Numbered from the stretch's first letter, positions 11,115 to 24,110 are shown. The stretch: 64,000 nucleotides of DNA from Nymphaea colorata (GCF_008831285.2 NC_045149.1:21392035-21456034), one strand, 5' to 3'. The notes: generated by a model from the sequence alone, not told the origin. Translations and numbers: made by a program.

Positions 11115-13171
11115 CTACACATGCTGGCATCCCCTGTTATTGGTACTTTTTATCATCCTATTTAAGTTGAAAAAGGAAGTAGCCTTTTTACATTTTGACC
11201 ATCCAGGAATCTTCTGTTCACGCTTCCACAGCCTCGTTGCCCACGATGTAAAAATACCCCTTAAATAAGTTGTAACTGCTACCACAAAGTCTCTGCACAT
11301 AAAAGAAAAGATGGAGAAACTGCAACCATAAAAATGTTGTCTACTGCAATCATAAAAATGCTGTCTCGGACAGAATTACAATAGTGTGTAATTGAATGGT
11401 TTAAACTTTAAACTTCATGACATATCTGTCTTTGTAGCTTCTTGAAGGCCCTCGCCAACACTAAAGTTCTACAGGGTGTTCAGAAATATGCTTTTCGTAA
11501 ATTGAACGTCCAGAAAATATGCTTTGAGTCCAGGATTTCCTCTCAGAGGTTCTGGTTTTAAAGCTTGCTACCTGTAGGAACGCATATTTGACAGGTAAAA
11601 CGATGAACATAAAATACGCTTTTTTAATAGAACCAAAGGTCTATACAACAGACTCAGACATCTATGCCGTTGTGGCTTCTTAGAAGGAAGTTTCTAATGC
11701 ATCTTTGTTATCAGTTTGACCAGGTATTTTCCTATGGAGCAAAGTGCAGTAGCAAATTTGATTTGGAGAAAAATGTATCAGGTGTATGTGTGCATGTCCA
11801 AGTCCAAACAGAGATGACAACAAGGGAGAGAAGTTCAAATGACATCCATGATTAATCTATTATGCAGTTATCCAAGAAAGTGAACATATGCAGTTTACCA
11901 TTAAACGACAACTCAATCAAGAGAGAAAAAAAAAAAAAGGGGGGGGGGGAAGAGAGAGAGAGAGAGGTCCCACCAGTTACTTTGTGGAGTACATGGCAAA
12001 TAAATTTTGATATACTGTGTGTCTTTGAGGGCTTGGATCTGGGATTTTCCCTAGACAGAGAGAACCTCTGAGAAAGAAGCCAAAGAAGAAAAAAAAAAAA
12101 AAAAGAATCTACTGCAAGATATGGGAGAACAAAAGAAAAAAAGATCATTGAAACTCATGAGATGCTCATGCTACATGTGCACATGATTGATGTATGGGCA
12201 AGCATGGAATATTCGAACACTTTCAAGTTTCAACAGTATCTATGTGATACGAGTATGTAAAATTTCATGTATTTAATCTGCATTGGTACTTACAGTGCAG
12301 ATTGAGGAGACCGCCCGCCATTTACATAATATACATACAAATAGGCATCAAAATGTTGACTATTGATATAATAAAAACTTGGCAATCTTCGCAAACATCG
12401 GAAATTCATCTTCTTGTAGAATAGGATGGCAGATTCATTATAGTCAATCACATGTAAATATACTGCTTTGCACTCGGGGAGGCTTGAAGCATACTTGATA
12501 ACCTCTTGAACAAGTGAAGAAGCTGCAGGGTATAAAAATATCAGATATACCTAAGTAATCAAAACATAATTGTCGAAGTCACACTGTGATAGCATGGGGA
12601 TTGGGGACTGACCTATTCCAAGATTCCTATATTGCTCTGCTACACCAAGTGTTAGGATATAAACTAGTGTCTGGTTTGTTCTTGAAGAACCATAACCAAG
12701 AATATCTCCTATCTGCAGAGCGTAATGTAGTTAGCCATGCAATTAGTCTAACAATAAAAATACATCCAATACAACCAAATACTAAAGACTAAATAGTACC
12801 TCGTTTTCTGTTGCTATCATAACACGTACAGTGACAAAGCCAATTATTTCATCATCATTCCCATCAGGGCGACTTCTGTCTACAGCTGCCCAAGATACGA
12901 TATCATGACCATTGACCACATTCAAGAAGAACTCTGGTTCATACCTGTAAAGAGAGTCTCATACCCACACTTTAAGCTATTGCTTCACAAAATATATCTA
13001 AGCCTACTAGTTACAAAAACAAAGTCCTCAGACATAGCAAGAATCACAACTGGGGATATTTCACCTGATAGGAAACAGCGCGGCATGCATCGCCTCAAGA
13101 GCTTCTCGATCAGATGGCCGTATAGGCCTATACACAATATTTTGACCATGTTCAGAAATGTGGATTACCAT
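11115..13171 (-). CDS. NAA60: NAA60/MCC1-type GNAT N-terminal acetyltransferase
   Basis: Five coding exons joined by hand: 13171-13065, 12944-12800, 12712-12613, 12522-12294, 11292-11115 (107, 145, 100, 229 and 178 bp; 759 bp, 252 residues). All introns are GT..AG and all phases agree. The protein begins MVIHISEHGQ and contains YRPIRPSD near residue 15, the GNAT core ILTLGVAEQYRNLGIASS with the acetyl-CoA motif R113-x-x-G116-x-A118, then YLHVIDYNESAILFYKK and YYVNGGRSP. This matches plant MCC1/NAA60, known to acetylate protein N-termini (and reported to act on histone H4) and about 247 residues long in Arabidopsis. The last exon is basic and aromatic (ATRLWKREQKIPGWSKCK); in this family the C-terminal tail binds membranes. 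An in-frame TAG six codons upstream fixes the start. Two upstream ORFs precede it. Confidence 0.9.
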
Positions 13172-13223
13172 TGGAGGTGCCGACTACTGTATCCCCCACC
13201 AATAATGTTTGTGTGGATAACAT
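13152..13223 (-). promoter_or_regulatory. Upstream ORF overlapping the NAA60 start codon
   Basis: In the predicted leader an ATG at 13223 opens a 23-codon frame ending in TGA at 13152. It runs past the main ATG at 13171 in another frame. A ribosome that starts here cannot easily restart at the main ATG, so it should reduce output if the leader is as predicted. The frame is seen directly; the effect is inference. Confidence 0.45.
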
Positions 13224-13339
13224 TTATCTAGGATATTCTTCCCATGCAAACCATATATGCCACCACCTTAAGACAGCTCTTCCTGTATCAATTGCAGCCG
13301 TCTCCATATTAGATTACTGAATGCACCATCAGTATGAAC
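13172..13339 (-). other. NAA60 5' untranslated exon (adjacent to the start)
   Basis: A good acceptor (aaataatgcag) ends at 13340, so the exon with the start codon probably begins at 13339. It carries three upstream ATGs before the main start. Predicted from splice signals only. Confidence 0.5.
13224..13307 (-). promoter_or_regulatory. 27-codon upstream ORF in the NAA60 leader
   Basis: ATG at 13307 opens a 27-residue peptide starting METAAIDTGR, with a tryptophan-rich middle (RWWHIWFAW), ending in TAA directly abutting the next upstream ATG (TAAATG). A 6-codon upstream ORF precedes it in the same leader exon. Such stacked upstream ORFs are typical of translationally tuned plant genes. Conservation is not tested. 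Confidence 0.4.
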
Positions 13340-16200
13340 CTGCATTATTTGAAAGGAAAATGATTAATAGACATAGAAACATTTTTCTGCACTAGAAGTG
13401 AATTGGATCTGGAAACATCATTTCAGAGCCTTCAGAAGGAAGATCTGATAATCAAAGCTTAAAACAAAATCAACAAGTTGATCAGATACATCATACAATA
13501 CAAACTGAAATCTGCATGATTTAAAGCTTTATAGACAACACAACACATTAGACTGCCCAACAGCCATATACGTGGCCACATATTATGATGGAAAGAATAG
13601 AAAGAGTTCTGTTGATATTGATTTGGTTGACACGGACATATACGGCATGGAGCAAAATTACACACCATTAAAACAGAATATGTAAGGAAAATTACACACC
13701 AATGGCAAAAAATATCTTTAAACCACAATTTAACATGGTCAACTTGATTGATCTACACACAAACCAGCTAGTTGAATAATTTTACACACTCATACTTCCT
13801 ATCAAATTTGAACAGTTTGCTAATTTTAGCAAATAAACTACCACAAATATCCAGGAAAAAGCTCACCATTTCCACTCAAGCAGAATGACAATTTAAGGCT
13901 GTCAATTCAGCAACTTAAAAGATGTTCAGACCTTTGGTTATACACTGAATCAAATATCGAACTTAACAATGTTTGAAAGTTCGAAACACTTGGAGTTAGT
14001 CCTCCCGCATGAAGGTTAGAACTTAGAGGTTTAGTACCTAGTGAAAATTCCACTAGGTATGGGTAAAATATCATTCACAAGAGATAAACATTGATGATAC
14101 AATCACAACTACCCAGTCCAAAATTGCTTTGAATTTATGAGGGCAACAATATGCCAACAAAAAGATGGCTATTTCAATCTGTCAATGCATGAACTTATCA
14201 CACTTAAACATTTAGCCAACTACTAAACTAATGCCCCTTCCATTCATTGTGCCTTGCATCACACAAAGATATTGGAACCCATGAATGACAGGAAACCATA
14301 TTTTAGTCTCCTTCTAAATGAACTTCAGCAAAGCTTCACAAAACCAGTTGCTACTAAGGTGACACACGAGAATAATCTTGTCAAAAAAGGTCTAGAAATA
14401 ACATGGGGTTGGACCCTGAGAGAAGATTACCCATCAAAATCTAAGTGTCAAGAACGAACCTAACGTATTTATATTTTTTCAAGCACAAAAACATTATTGA
14501 TGATTTTTCTCAGCTCGATATTGCTAGTGAGATTCTCAAACTATCCATGTTTGAAGTTTCAAATCCACACACTGCCATATTTCTAATATATGTCCTCTCC
14601 TTTGGTTCCATGTATTGGATATGCACAAGTTACCACTTGTAACAGGCATGCCAATTCTAATGCAGGACATACACGCTACATCTTTAAAACTAAACAATGT
14701 AAAGGAGTTTTAACTCTTTGTCTTTAGATAGTACATCAGTTTCACTGATTTGGATAGCATCACTCCTAAATAGTTTCTTAAGAATATTTATAATCGCGAT
14801 CGCCTTCATCTATCCTTTTACTTCTGAAATGATAACACAGATAATGTAGTAATATTTAAACACACTTATTATCTGAATTTAACAAGGATACAACATCAAA
14901 AATGCCAGTGCAGTCATAACTATTTCAATGACGTTTTACAAAATTTCAAATAAACATGACGCCTCCATGCCAATACCAACAGGCTTTTGCTTCAATCTCA
15001 CCTGGAACAAGCTCTCCAGAAATGATAACTCAAGAAGAAGAGAAGTTTCAACAATAACTTCCCAATAAAGTCCAGGAGCCAAGCATCATATAACTTTTGT
15101 CATCATCAACCAATAATGTTCAAAATCTCTGCAAATTTTATCCCCATGAATGATAATACATACAAACTTAAAATTATATAGCTTAACTGAAATAAACGTT
15201 ACACGAACGTAGAGGTACTTCTGCCAAGAGAGTATTGCAATCGCCCTTAAGTACAAGCATTAAGAGACCACTACCAATTATTTCAGTCAACAGGTCACTT
15301 AAAGGACACGTACACTAGACATTTTCGTGACAATTCGTCGAGTAATGGATAATGACGGAAGTGTCGGCCTCGCAAAAATTCTAATACTGCTTAGCATTAA
15401 AATAAAATGGCAACAAGACGAGGTCTCATGGTACTTCCCAGTTCTTTCCTCAGAAACAGATGGAAAGAAAAATGCTATCAAAGGGCACCTCCAATTTGCA
15501 GGAACATGGTTTCCACAGAAAGGAAAGAAAATCACAGAAATACAGAACTCCAGCCCGCACGACCAGAATTCAACTACAAAAAGAGTACCTCCTTAAGGGG
15601 CCAAGAAGGACAGAAAAAGAACATACGGTATTCCGTGACTGACGCCACGAAGGAAGCGTAATTCAGATCACGAAAACAATCTCAAACCCTAAGCACACAA
15701 GCACGACGAAAAGACAAACTAACCTGAAGCGAACTTCTCCACGAAATCATGGCGATCAAGAACAAGAGGAAACGAAAATCCTAACAACTTAGCGCCCCAC
15801 AAGAATTTTAAGAAACTCCCACCATTTCAATCGCAGGTGGAAAAGGATCAAAGTTCCACAATGCTGTGCATGATAGGATTTGAGGAACGAAATTCAGGAA
15901 GAAATTAAATCAACGTGAATGGGGATTACCCTGATTTAAGGCGCGGAAAATATAAGAGAGACCTCAACCTAAGACGAAGCGAAGAAAAAAAATCTCAAAA
16001 AAGAGAGATCTAACCTCGGACAGAGGACAAGAACACGATTTTGAGGAAGACCTGGGAAGGACAGTTTCGTCATGCGATATCTTGCCTACGAATGGATTTC
16101 CAACCCAAAGAAGGGAGGATGACGCTCAATTTACTCGAAGCTCACGTTCCGTTACCGAGATGCTGCCAGCTGGTGAATCTTAAAGAAAAAAATGTGCCAC
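13340..16200 (-). other. NAA60 leader intron, possible first exons and promoter
   Basis: From 13340 to 15724 the DNA is AT-rich, has no protein-like frame and is best read as a leader intron of about 2.4 kb. Candidate leader donors on the - strand lie at 15724 (ttcag/gttagt), 15929-15930 (/gtaatc) and 16015 (ccgag/gttag), which suggests alternative first exons at about 15725-16100. The promoter would lie near 16.1-16.2 kb. No transcript evidence is available. Confidence 0.4.
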
Positions 16201-16600
16201 TTTGATTAGAATCGGTAGATAATGAATGAACATTATTGGTAATATTTATTTTTTTAGATATTCATATATTCGAATACGAATAAACAAAAGTCATATTGAA
16301 ATTCGAATATATCTGAAACTGATTTTTATATTCATATCTGAAATCAAATCCAAATTTGAATTGAATTTTGCCGAGTTTCAAAATGTAAGAGCATTATATG
16401 TATGATATTTGTCTAAAAATAAATTCAATCGGAACCCGATCGAATATTTACAAATATCAGGGTCCGATCAGATGTCATTTCTTAATCCAAATCCAATTTG
16501 ATTTCTTGTTCGGATTTTAAAACTTTTCTCATATCAATTTTGTCAAATATATTCAATCAGATATCCGGTTCAAATGACATCTCTCTACTTATTGGTTGCT
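16200..16600. repeat. GATCTGAATCC-rich dispersed repeat, copy B
   Basis: Contains tattcatatattcgaatacg, caaatccaaatttgaattg, cggaacccgatcgaat and tcagatatccggttcaaatg. It shares vocabulary with the blocks at 8.4 and 61.8 kb. It sits just upstream of the predicted NAA60 promoter. Confidence 0.45.
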
Positions 16601-17445
16601 TAAGGATGCCATGTCTTACATTAATATTTACCGTTTTTAAATGCTTTCTTTTTTAGCAATTTCGTATATGACAATATCTTTTGCCGGTTCATAATTAACT
16701 CAGTTGATTCACTGAATCAGTAGCCCGGCTGTTTCTATTCTAGTTTTTATTTCAGTAACTATGTCTTTTGCTAATTCAAATCTTATTAATCATCTCAGCC
16801 ATAGCAATTTTGGTGGTTTCCTTGCTCTCAACTGGGTAGATAAATGGTTTGAATTCATATGATTTAGATACATTCTAGATATATTTGATAATCTAAACAT
16901 TCAGAGGTGAGTAAAGAGTAGTTACTACACCCTTTCGACCAAAAACTTTTACAGTTGAGCGTCGTCGTCATCAAAATTTGTAACTATTAATGGATTCCAA
17001 CCGGCTAAAGTAAATCGGTTCTTATGGATACATTCTTCACTTAAATGTATACTTAGACTACCAAACTTAGTAGACTCTGCGAATTCTCCCTTTTTATATG
17101 AAAAATGTGGTTAAAAAAAATTGAAATTGTCTAATTCAGGTTTTTTATTAGATAATAAATATTTTTTATTGTAATTTGAAACAGTAATATTGGAATGTTA
17201 GAACATAATACCCATGAGAATCGAACTGACACCATGCTTAGAGGGGCATAAAAAAATGGAATAAAATTATAATACTTCATTGGTTCTTGTGATCCATAGC
17301 TATCAAAGAATCATATTGCTTGACCAAATTGAGGTGGGCAATCCTCTTTTCAACCGCCCCAGAAAAGATCTCTGGTTTAGTTATCTTCTTCAACTTTTGT
17401 TTAAAAAAGGAAAAGCTTAAAGCTTAAAGTTTCATCTACCCATTA

Positions 17446-17488
<43 letters not shown>

Positions 17489-18780
17489 ATTACTTCAAGA
17501 GCTGTCAAGCTTAAAAAAGTTTGATGAGATTCAGATAAGAATCTAAGAAGAGAAAGGAAGGAAGAAAAACAGCATAGGATAGAAAGATGCAAAGAGAGAG
17601 CTATCTACCATCAGTTGCAAAGCCAGAATATTTTAGCTAAGGAACATTATCGAGGTCACCAGCACAGGTCTGATATGGGCGCACCATCAAAATTTTTAAG
17701 TCATTTTCATTTTTCTAATGAAACTTTCGATGGGAATCTCCGCCTCTGTCCACCATTATTGAGGATTTGAAACTATCTCCAGATATTTCTTGGCTAGTTT
17801 TTGTATCGGCCCATGAGTGAGTAACTCTCTCTCTCTCTCTCTCAATATATATATATATATATATATTATGTAGCTCTCCCACTCTCTTAAAAGAAAGGTA
17901 GGTGGACTAACAAGAGAAGAAGTAAAGAAATTGTGCCCAAGGTCCAACAGGATCAGTCAAGATCACAGCAAGGAGACATAATCATGTGTAGAAAATGAAT
18001 GAAAACAACTCCGTCCAGCTAACACATATGGCTCGGCGGATTCAACATACCTAACTCTGATTCCCATGATCACGTTTTATCTACTGAAACCCACCTCACT
18101 ACACACTTGTTCACTCATGCTTGCTGCCAAAACCATGCAAACAAGTACTATTCTGGGTGTTAGAGTGATCAATTGACCGGACCATACTTCTTCTGGTACA
18201 TTTGACATGAGGGCACTCCACGGATTCACTATTTGAGTTGGGAGATGGTCCCTACTCCTCTAGAGCAGGGTGGCTTGACAGTGAGTGATGCGCGCAACAG
18301 ATATGCACCGGAAAAAAACACAAAAAAAAAGAGGGGAATTGGGGTAGTTTGGGATTTTTTCAAAAAGAAATGTCTTTTTGTAGTTAACTTTTTTATATCT
18401 TTTTTTTTTTTTTTGTCTTGAGAGGGGTTCCCCATTGTTATTGACTAGGGGTATTTTGGTCATTATATACTCAAATGCACAGTTTTTTTTTTTTTTTTTT
18501 TTTTTTTTTGTGGACGGGAAGTGCATATAACCAGTTTGGGTGGGTTGGGAATATTGAAAAGTTATTTATAACAAGGTGCGGCAAATCTTTTTTCACTTTT
18601 CAAGCAAGATCAATTTGAGCCATGCTGTCGGGCCAGTAGTTTCTATTTTGAGTGTAAGGGGTACCATTAGTAGAGTCAGATTTTTTTTAGTGGAAGTACT
18701 CATTCAATATCTATAATTTTTTGGGACACTTACATATATAACAATAAAATATATCAAAACATTGACATATATATTAAACT
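16601..18780. other. Intergenic DNA with microsatellites
   Basis: No gene recognised. It holds a (GA)n run at 17450-17486, a (CT)n(TA)n run at 17825-17868, poly-T at 18402-18416 and 18483-18509, and repeat-like text at 18640-18790 (ggggtaccattagtagagtc) resembling that near 25.8 kb. Confidence 0.45.
18483..18509. repeat. Poly-T tract of 27
   Basis: An uninterrupted run of about 27 T. It could be the A-tail of a - strand retroposed sequence, but no retroposon body is recognised beside it. Confidence 0.9.
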
Positions 18781-19700
18781 AATATTGTGAGGCTGGCAGT
18801 TACCTTGTGGCTGGGGGGTGCCAATGCGAATCTATTATGCTGCAAAAGCGGAGTTACTGATACCCAAGTTGAAGTGCAACAGTGTTATTCCGAGATATCG
18901 AAAGCAGTCCTGTATCTTAGAGAAACAAGGAGCTTTTTACTGGACAGCCCATGTTCACCGAGAAATTTAAGCCATGCTGGTAAGAAGAAAGTATTTGTTG
19001 AGAGGAGGTTTATGGAATCAAGTGAGCAAGTTGAAGGTATACATTTCCTGGTCATGGAAGGGAAATTATATGGGGCCTTGATGAACTCATGTATGACCTA
19101 AGATGGCAATTAGGCGATAGTAGAAAGATTATGATCTGGTTGAAAGATTGAAGTTGGAAAGTCCTTAGATCATGTTTTTTAGCCTTAGAATTTGGGAGAA
19201 TGTATGAAGGCATCAGAAATAAGAAAGATCAAGTTAGATGGAGTGGATTTTTATGGAAGAATAGGTCCAGGAGAGGTCTCCTTCTTGTCTTGTGGATATG
19301 TCTTTTTAACATACACGACCCACTGGCCCAAAGTTGAAAATGGGACAGCATCATGCATGGCCTTATCATGTATGCTGAATCCTGAGGAAAAGGAGAGAAC
19401 CAAATCCAAAGATTTCGGGCAGAAAAGGAGGGAACCGATTCTGGGCCCTCCTAAAAGGCATCTGCTGTCTTGCCCATGTAGTCTATTATGTGGGAGATTC
19501 GACTCCCAGATATTTTCAAGTGTTGACCTATTAACGAATTTCTGGATCTACGCTTATTTTCAGCTTTCTGAAGCATTTCGCCCACTAACCGTTCCCATCA
19601 CTTTCAGAATCTTATTTAAGCGATCCCCTCTTCTTATTCATCTTCTAGAATGTCTTCTTCTATTGGAGTTCAATGAAGTTATTCTTCCAAGTATATAAGG
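18781..19700 (+). pseudogene. Decayed coding-like island, origin unknown
   Basis: About 0.9 kb that is less AT-rich than its flanks and long in open frames: 104 residues at 18787-19101, then 168 residues at 19192-19698, separated by stops. The first ends in a block with GIHFLVMEGKLYGAL; the second has hydrophobic stretches such as LLIHLLECLLLLEF. I recognise no family. It looks like a broken transposon gene or an inserted organelle sequence rather than a working gene. Confidence 0.3.
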
Positions 19701-20603
19701 GGTTAAGGAAGCTTCTGAAAAAGCAAGAGAGGTACTCCATAGATGAGGTGGATGGCACATCAGAGGCTTCCAAGTTGTTGGGTGCGACACCCTATATCTT
19801 CTCTCTGGATGGTAAGGTACCCCATTGAAACTAATACCAGTTCTTACTTTCAATGATCAGGAAAAGTTGCACCACCAATCGAAAATATGAAGTAATGGGA
19901 GAATCTCAATAACATTAAGAATTACAGTTTAGCAGAAGATTGCCTTAACGATTTAGCTTTTTTCAATTGAAATGGCAGTTAGATGGATAAGGGGGTGCGG
20001 CTGTTTAATGAGTGATCATGGTCATTGACAATCAGGTGGATAAAAGGAAATGGGTGAAAACATCGAGCGTTGAACCATAAAAAGGCTACTTCATAAGAAA
20101 TTAATAAGCTGAAAACTCAAGCAGTCTAACTGTAAAACAGAAGGCTTTTCTGGTTCCTGCTTGTGAAGCCTCCTCCTGTGGAAGCAGAGAAAACCAATCT
20201 CTGCTGCTTGAAAGCAGACATGGAAAGGGCACCAAGCCAAAAAAGTTCCGGGTGCAGTCGTTTTCTTCTTTCCACCTAAAATTAAGCCTTCATTAACAAT
20301 ATATGAATATAACATACCAATCATACAAGGACCCACACCTCAATAGAACAGATGGAAGTATATTGACAAAGAACAAAGTGCCTCTCTCATTACAACACCG
20401 TCCAGAAAAAGGTGAAATTGACTGCAATATGGAAAATGTGGGCACTCTGCTTTTCCTAGACCGTGTTCATCTGCAAACTGAACTCCAATCTATTAGCAAA
20501 CTACTGTAGCAAGACTTGCACAATGCGGCTAATAGCAGTGCCAATTCGTCTTCTCAAATTCCTTACTGCAGACTGAGTTTCATAGATAAAGAAGATGTCT
20601 TCG
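19701..20603 (-). other. 3' flank and probable 3' untranslated region of the TPS gene
   Basis: Lies downstream of the TPS stop codon on the - strand. Short frames have no motif. The transcript end is not determined; the nearest few hundred bases (20200-20603) are the likely 3' untranslated region. Confidence 0.4.
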
Positions 20604-23600
20604 TCAAAGGTTCTCAAAGGAAAATTGAGGGCTGGGACTCCTTGCTGCTGTATCTGATGCAGTGGCAAGGCCCTGCAACATTCTGATAATCTCAGATGTG
20701 TCCTCCAGGTAATACTTAGCTTTACTTGGCTTCTGACCAACTGTACAAGCAAAGACCTCAGCCACTGGTGATAAAGAAGGACCAGACACAGCACTTGTGA
20801 ACACCTCAAACATATCTTCATCAGATCTGTCATCTCCAATGCAGAGAACAAAATCAGGCAGCATGCCTTTCTGCTTCATTAATGAAAGGAGGCGCTCTGC
20901 TACCACACCTTTGGTAACACCCTGCATTTGAAGAATGAGCATGAACAATGCGGTTCATAGTACCAGTTGTCCTAATGTTGAAGAAACACAAAAACTATCA
21001 AAAATTACCTGTGGCTTAACTTCCACAATATGCTGACCAGTTTTCACGGACACTGGCTCATTAGCAAGAACACTGTCAAGATGGTCAAGAAGTTCTTTGG
21101 CCTGGCATGCCCCAAAATCAGGGTCAGCATACTGATAATGCCAAACCAGCGCACTCTCCTTGGTTTCAATGGTGGAACCATCAGTTGTTCCAGTATACAA
21201 CTTCATTACAGGCTCCGCAACTTGCTTCCAGTCAAAATCCGTGACTGATACACAGGTTTCCCATTCAGCATCACGCTTTAGCCTGATCAGGTGTTCAATC
21301 AAAACCAAACGAGCCAAATTCACATTAGAAAGCAGATATAACCAGGATGTGAGGAGGCATTTACTATATAAATGCTGAGCTGGACCAAATTATTGAAAAA
21401 TGAAAACCCAAATGGAAACTATGAGACTTGGAACATGGTTGTCCTAAGATGGGCAGACATTAAATGAGCATTAATACAAACAACAGGTGATTGACAAGTG
21501 TGTCACCATTATCTAGCTTCCCTATCAGGAAACTAGTATCTCTAGCACAGAAGTTTGTTGATGAAGGTGAGATCCTCATGTGAAATGCCCAATCTATGTG
21601 ATATCAGGCAGTTCAGAAAACGATAAACAGGTCATAGGATGCACTGTCGTCACTGTGACGACTCTAAATCCAATATGAATGCATGAACCACAAGTAAAAG
21701 AACTATTATTATATTAATGGCAATCTGGATAGATACTATGACTATCATGTGCAAAATAAAAGATTAATGATGAACGAGGGTCAGGGAACTCCTCCATTCG
21801 AAAATCGACAAGCAAGAAGATTGACAAATTATTGTTATTAAGTGCCTTCTGTAGCACTGGTAAAATTTATTTTGGCTTCAGATAGGAAACATAGCCTCAC
21901 TCATGAATGGGCAATTGACAATGAAAGATATTCCGTTTTCTTCCTCAAACAAAGCTATTATAATTATTAGTGAAGACAATTACCTACTGTGCACTTTCAT
22001 GTAGAGGTGCCCATGGTTCTAGATAGCCAAGGTGAAAAAGAATAGGAAACCGAGTAGGGAGATCTTACAAAATTTAGGAAACCAAAAAAAAGAGAAACAT
22101 GAGAAATTTACCTCAGAAAATAACCATGTTCAGCAGCAATCCCCAACTTTTCACAGGGAGAAAACCATTCAGAAAGAGTCTTCTTGCCTCTCCCGCTAAC
22201 AAGGAAAACAACATTTTTGGGATCTCTGCACAAGCTGTTGAGTATACCAATAGCCTCAGAAGTGGGAGTTTTGTTAATGGAAGTCTGTGGCATCATAGTA
22301 CCATCATAATCCAAGAGGATTGCCCTCTTCTTGGTTCTCTTGTATGCTGAGACTATGTGTTCAACTGAGAGCTTCCTGAAATTTGGATCGAGTGCAATCA
22401 CCCTGAATCCTAAACCAAAACCGATCCCCCAGCATCTCTTCTTTATATGGTCCCTGCATGCTCTCTCTAGATCTTGCAGGAAGCTGTGAGCCCAGTATCC
22501 GACATCATGAGTACTCACATATCGGTAATGTTTCTCATGCCGGAATTGCTGTTCAGACTCCTGCAGTATAATAGCAGAATTCATGGCTTCAGCTACAGCA
22601 TCGATGTTCCAAGGATTCACTCGAATTGCTCCGCTAAGAGATGGGGAACAACCAATAAACTCTGAAACCACCAGCATGCTCTTCTTCGGTGCTGATGGGT
22701 TCAGTTCCAGTGTCCTGTCCAACCTGTCATTCCCTTGCCTACATACGATATACTCGTACGGTATAAGATTCATTCCGTCTCTGACTGCTGTAACAAGACA
22801 GCACTCAGCAATCACGTAGTATGCAATCCTCTCATAGAAATGAAGTGGCCTGTCTATGAGCACCACAGGCTCATAACCAGGCCTTCCAAATTTCTCATTA
22901 ATACGTTTCACAGTATATTTAGTTTCAGTCTGCACTTCTTGCACATCTTTCCCCCGACCTCTTGCGGGGTTTGCAATTTGAACCAAGACCACCTTCCCAC
23001 TCCATTCTGGATGTTGATGCAGCAGCTGCTCCATAGCCAGCAGCTTCAAGCTGATCCCCTTGAATATATCCATATCATCCACTCCAAGCAACACAATCCG
23101 ATCCTTAAAGTTTTCTTTAAGTTCAGCAACTCTGGTTTCAGTCTCTGGAAGATCAAGAACAGATTGAAGCTGACCCATGTGAATCCCCACAGGCAGAATC
23201 TTAATGCCTACAGTGCGACCATAGTACTCTAGCCCAATATAACCCCTCTTGGACTTGTAGCTCAGACCAAGCATCCTGCTACAGCAAGAAAGGAAGTGTC
23301 GGGCGTAGTCAAAGGTGTGGAATCCAATCAGATCGGAGTTCAGGAGAGCCCGGAGGATCTCGTCTCTAACAGGAAGAGTCCTGTAAATCTCAGATGAAGG
23401 AAACGGACTATGAAGGAAAAATCCGAGCTTCACTCGATTGAACCTCTTTCTAAGGAATGTCGGCAAAATCATCAAATGGTAATCATGTACCCACACAAAA
23501 TCGTCATCGGGACTTATTACCTCCATTACTTTATCAGCAAATATTTTGTTAACAGAAACATATGCCTGCCAAAGAGATCGCTCGAACCGGCCGCCCAAAT

Positions 23601-24099
23601 CCGGTGACAGAGGCAGCATGTAATGGAACAGGGGCCAGAGTTGCTGCTTACAGAAGCCATGGTAGTACCTGCTGAATAAATCAGGAGGGATAAATGCCGG
23701 CACACATTTAAAAACTTCGAGCAAAGTTTGAGCTACATCTTCCTGCTCGCTGGGATCTATTTCCTCTTTCAGACATCCCACATAAATCACCTCAATATCC
23801 TCACCTAGCCCATCTTTTAGTTGCAAAAGCAGTGAGTCTTCGTCCCAACTGAAATCCCATCCACCGCCTTCGCTCCGGTAATGAGCTCGAAGAGGTAGCT
23901 GATTGCCCACAATGATCATCCGCTCCTGTGCAACAGACGAGGGACCATCTGAAACAACACTGTTGCTGTTCTCATCGTCTAAGTCTGATATGATTCCAGC
24001 GACTGTCATCACTCTAGGAAGCCTTTTCCCCATCCGCCCAAATGTAGGCGACTCCCCGGAGACAAGGTCCAGGAGATTGGAATACGACCTCGACACCAT
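20604..24099 (-). CDS. TPS: Class II trehalose-6-phosphate synthase/phosphatase-like protein
   Basis: Three coding exons: 24099-22112, 21282-21009 and 20921-20604 (1988, 274 and 318 bp), giving 859 residues, as usual for class II plant TPS (TPS5-TPS11). It starts MVSRSYSNLLDLVSGESPT, the conserved class II N-terminus. Order: a short N-terminal segment, a GT20 glucosyltransferase-like domain (about 60-550), then a HAD phosphatase-like domain with DYDGT at 597-601 and GDDRSDEDMFE from G783. In the GT20 part the arginine of the bacterial OtsA N-terminal loop is replaced (VGNQLPLRAH), and the VERLDYSKG motif reads VDDMDIFKG, so a second sugar-phosphate arginine is missing while its lysine stays. 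This is typical of class II proteins, which mostly lack shown synthase activity and act in sugar/SnRK1 signalling in the cytosol. Introns of 829 and 87 bp keep frame. The frame extends upstream only by non-ATG codons, so ATG 24099 is firm. Confidence 0.96.
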
Positions 24100-24110
24100 T
24101 TTTGCCGAAT

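Noticed and set aside
22735-23232. 165-codon + strand frame within the TPS exon
   Set aside because: It is antisense to the conserved synthase domain and has no homology I can recognise.
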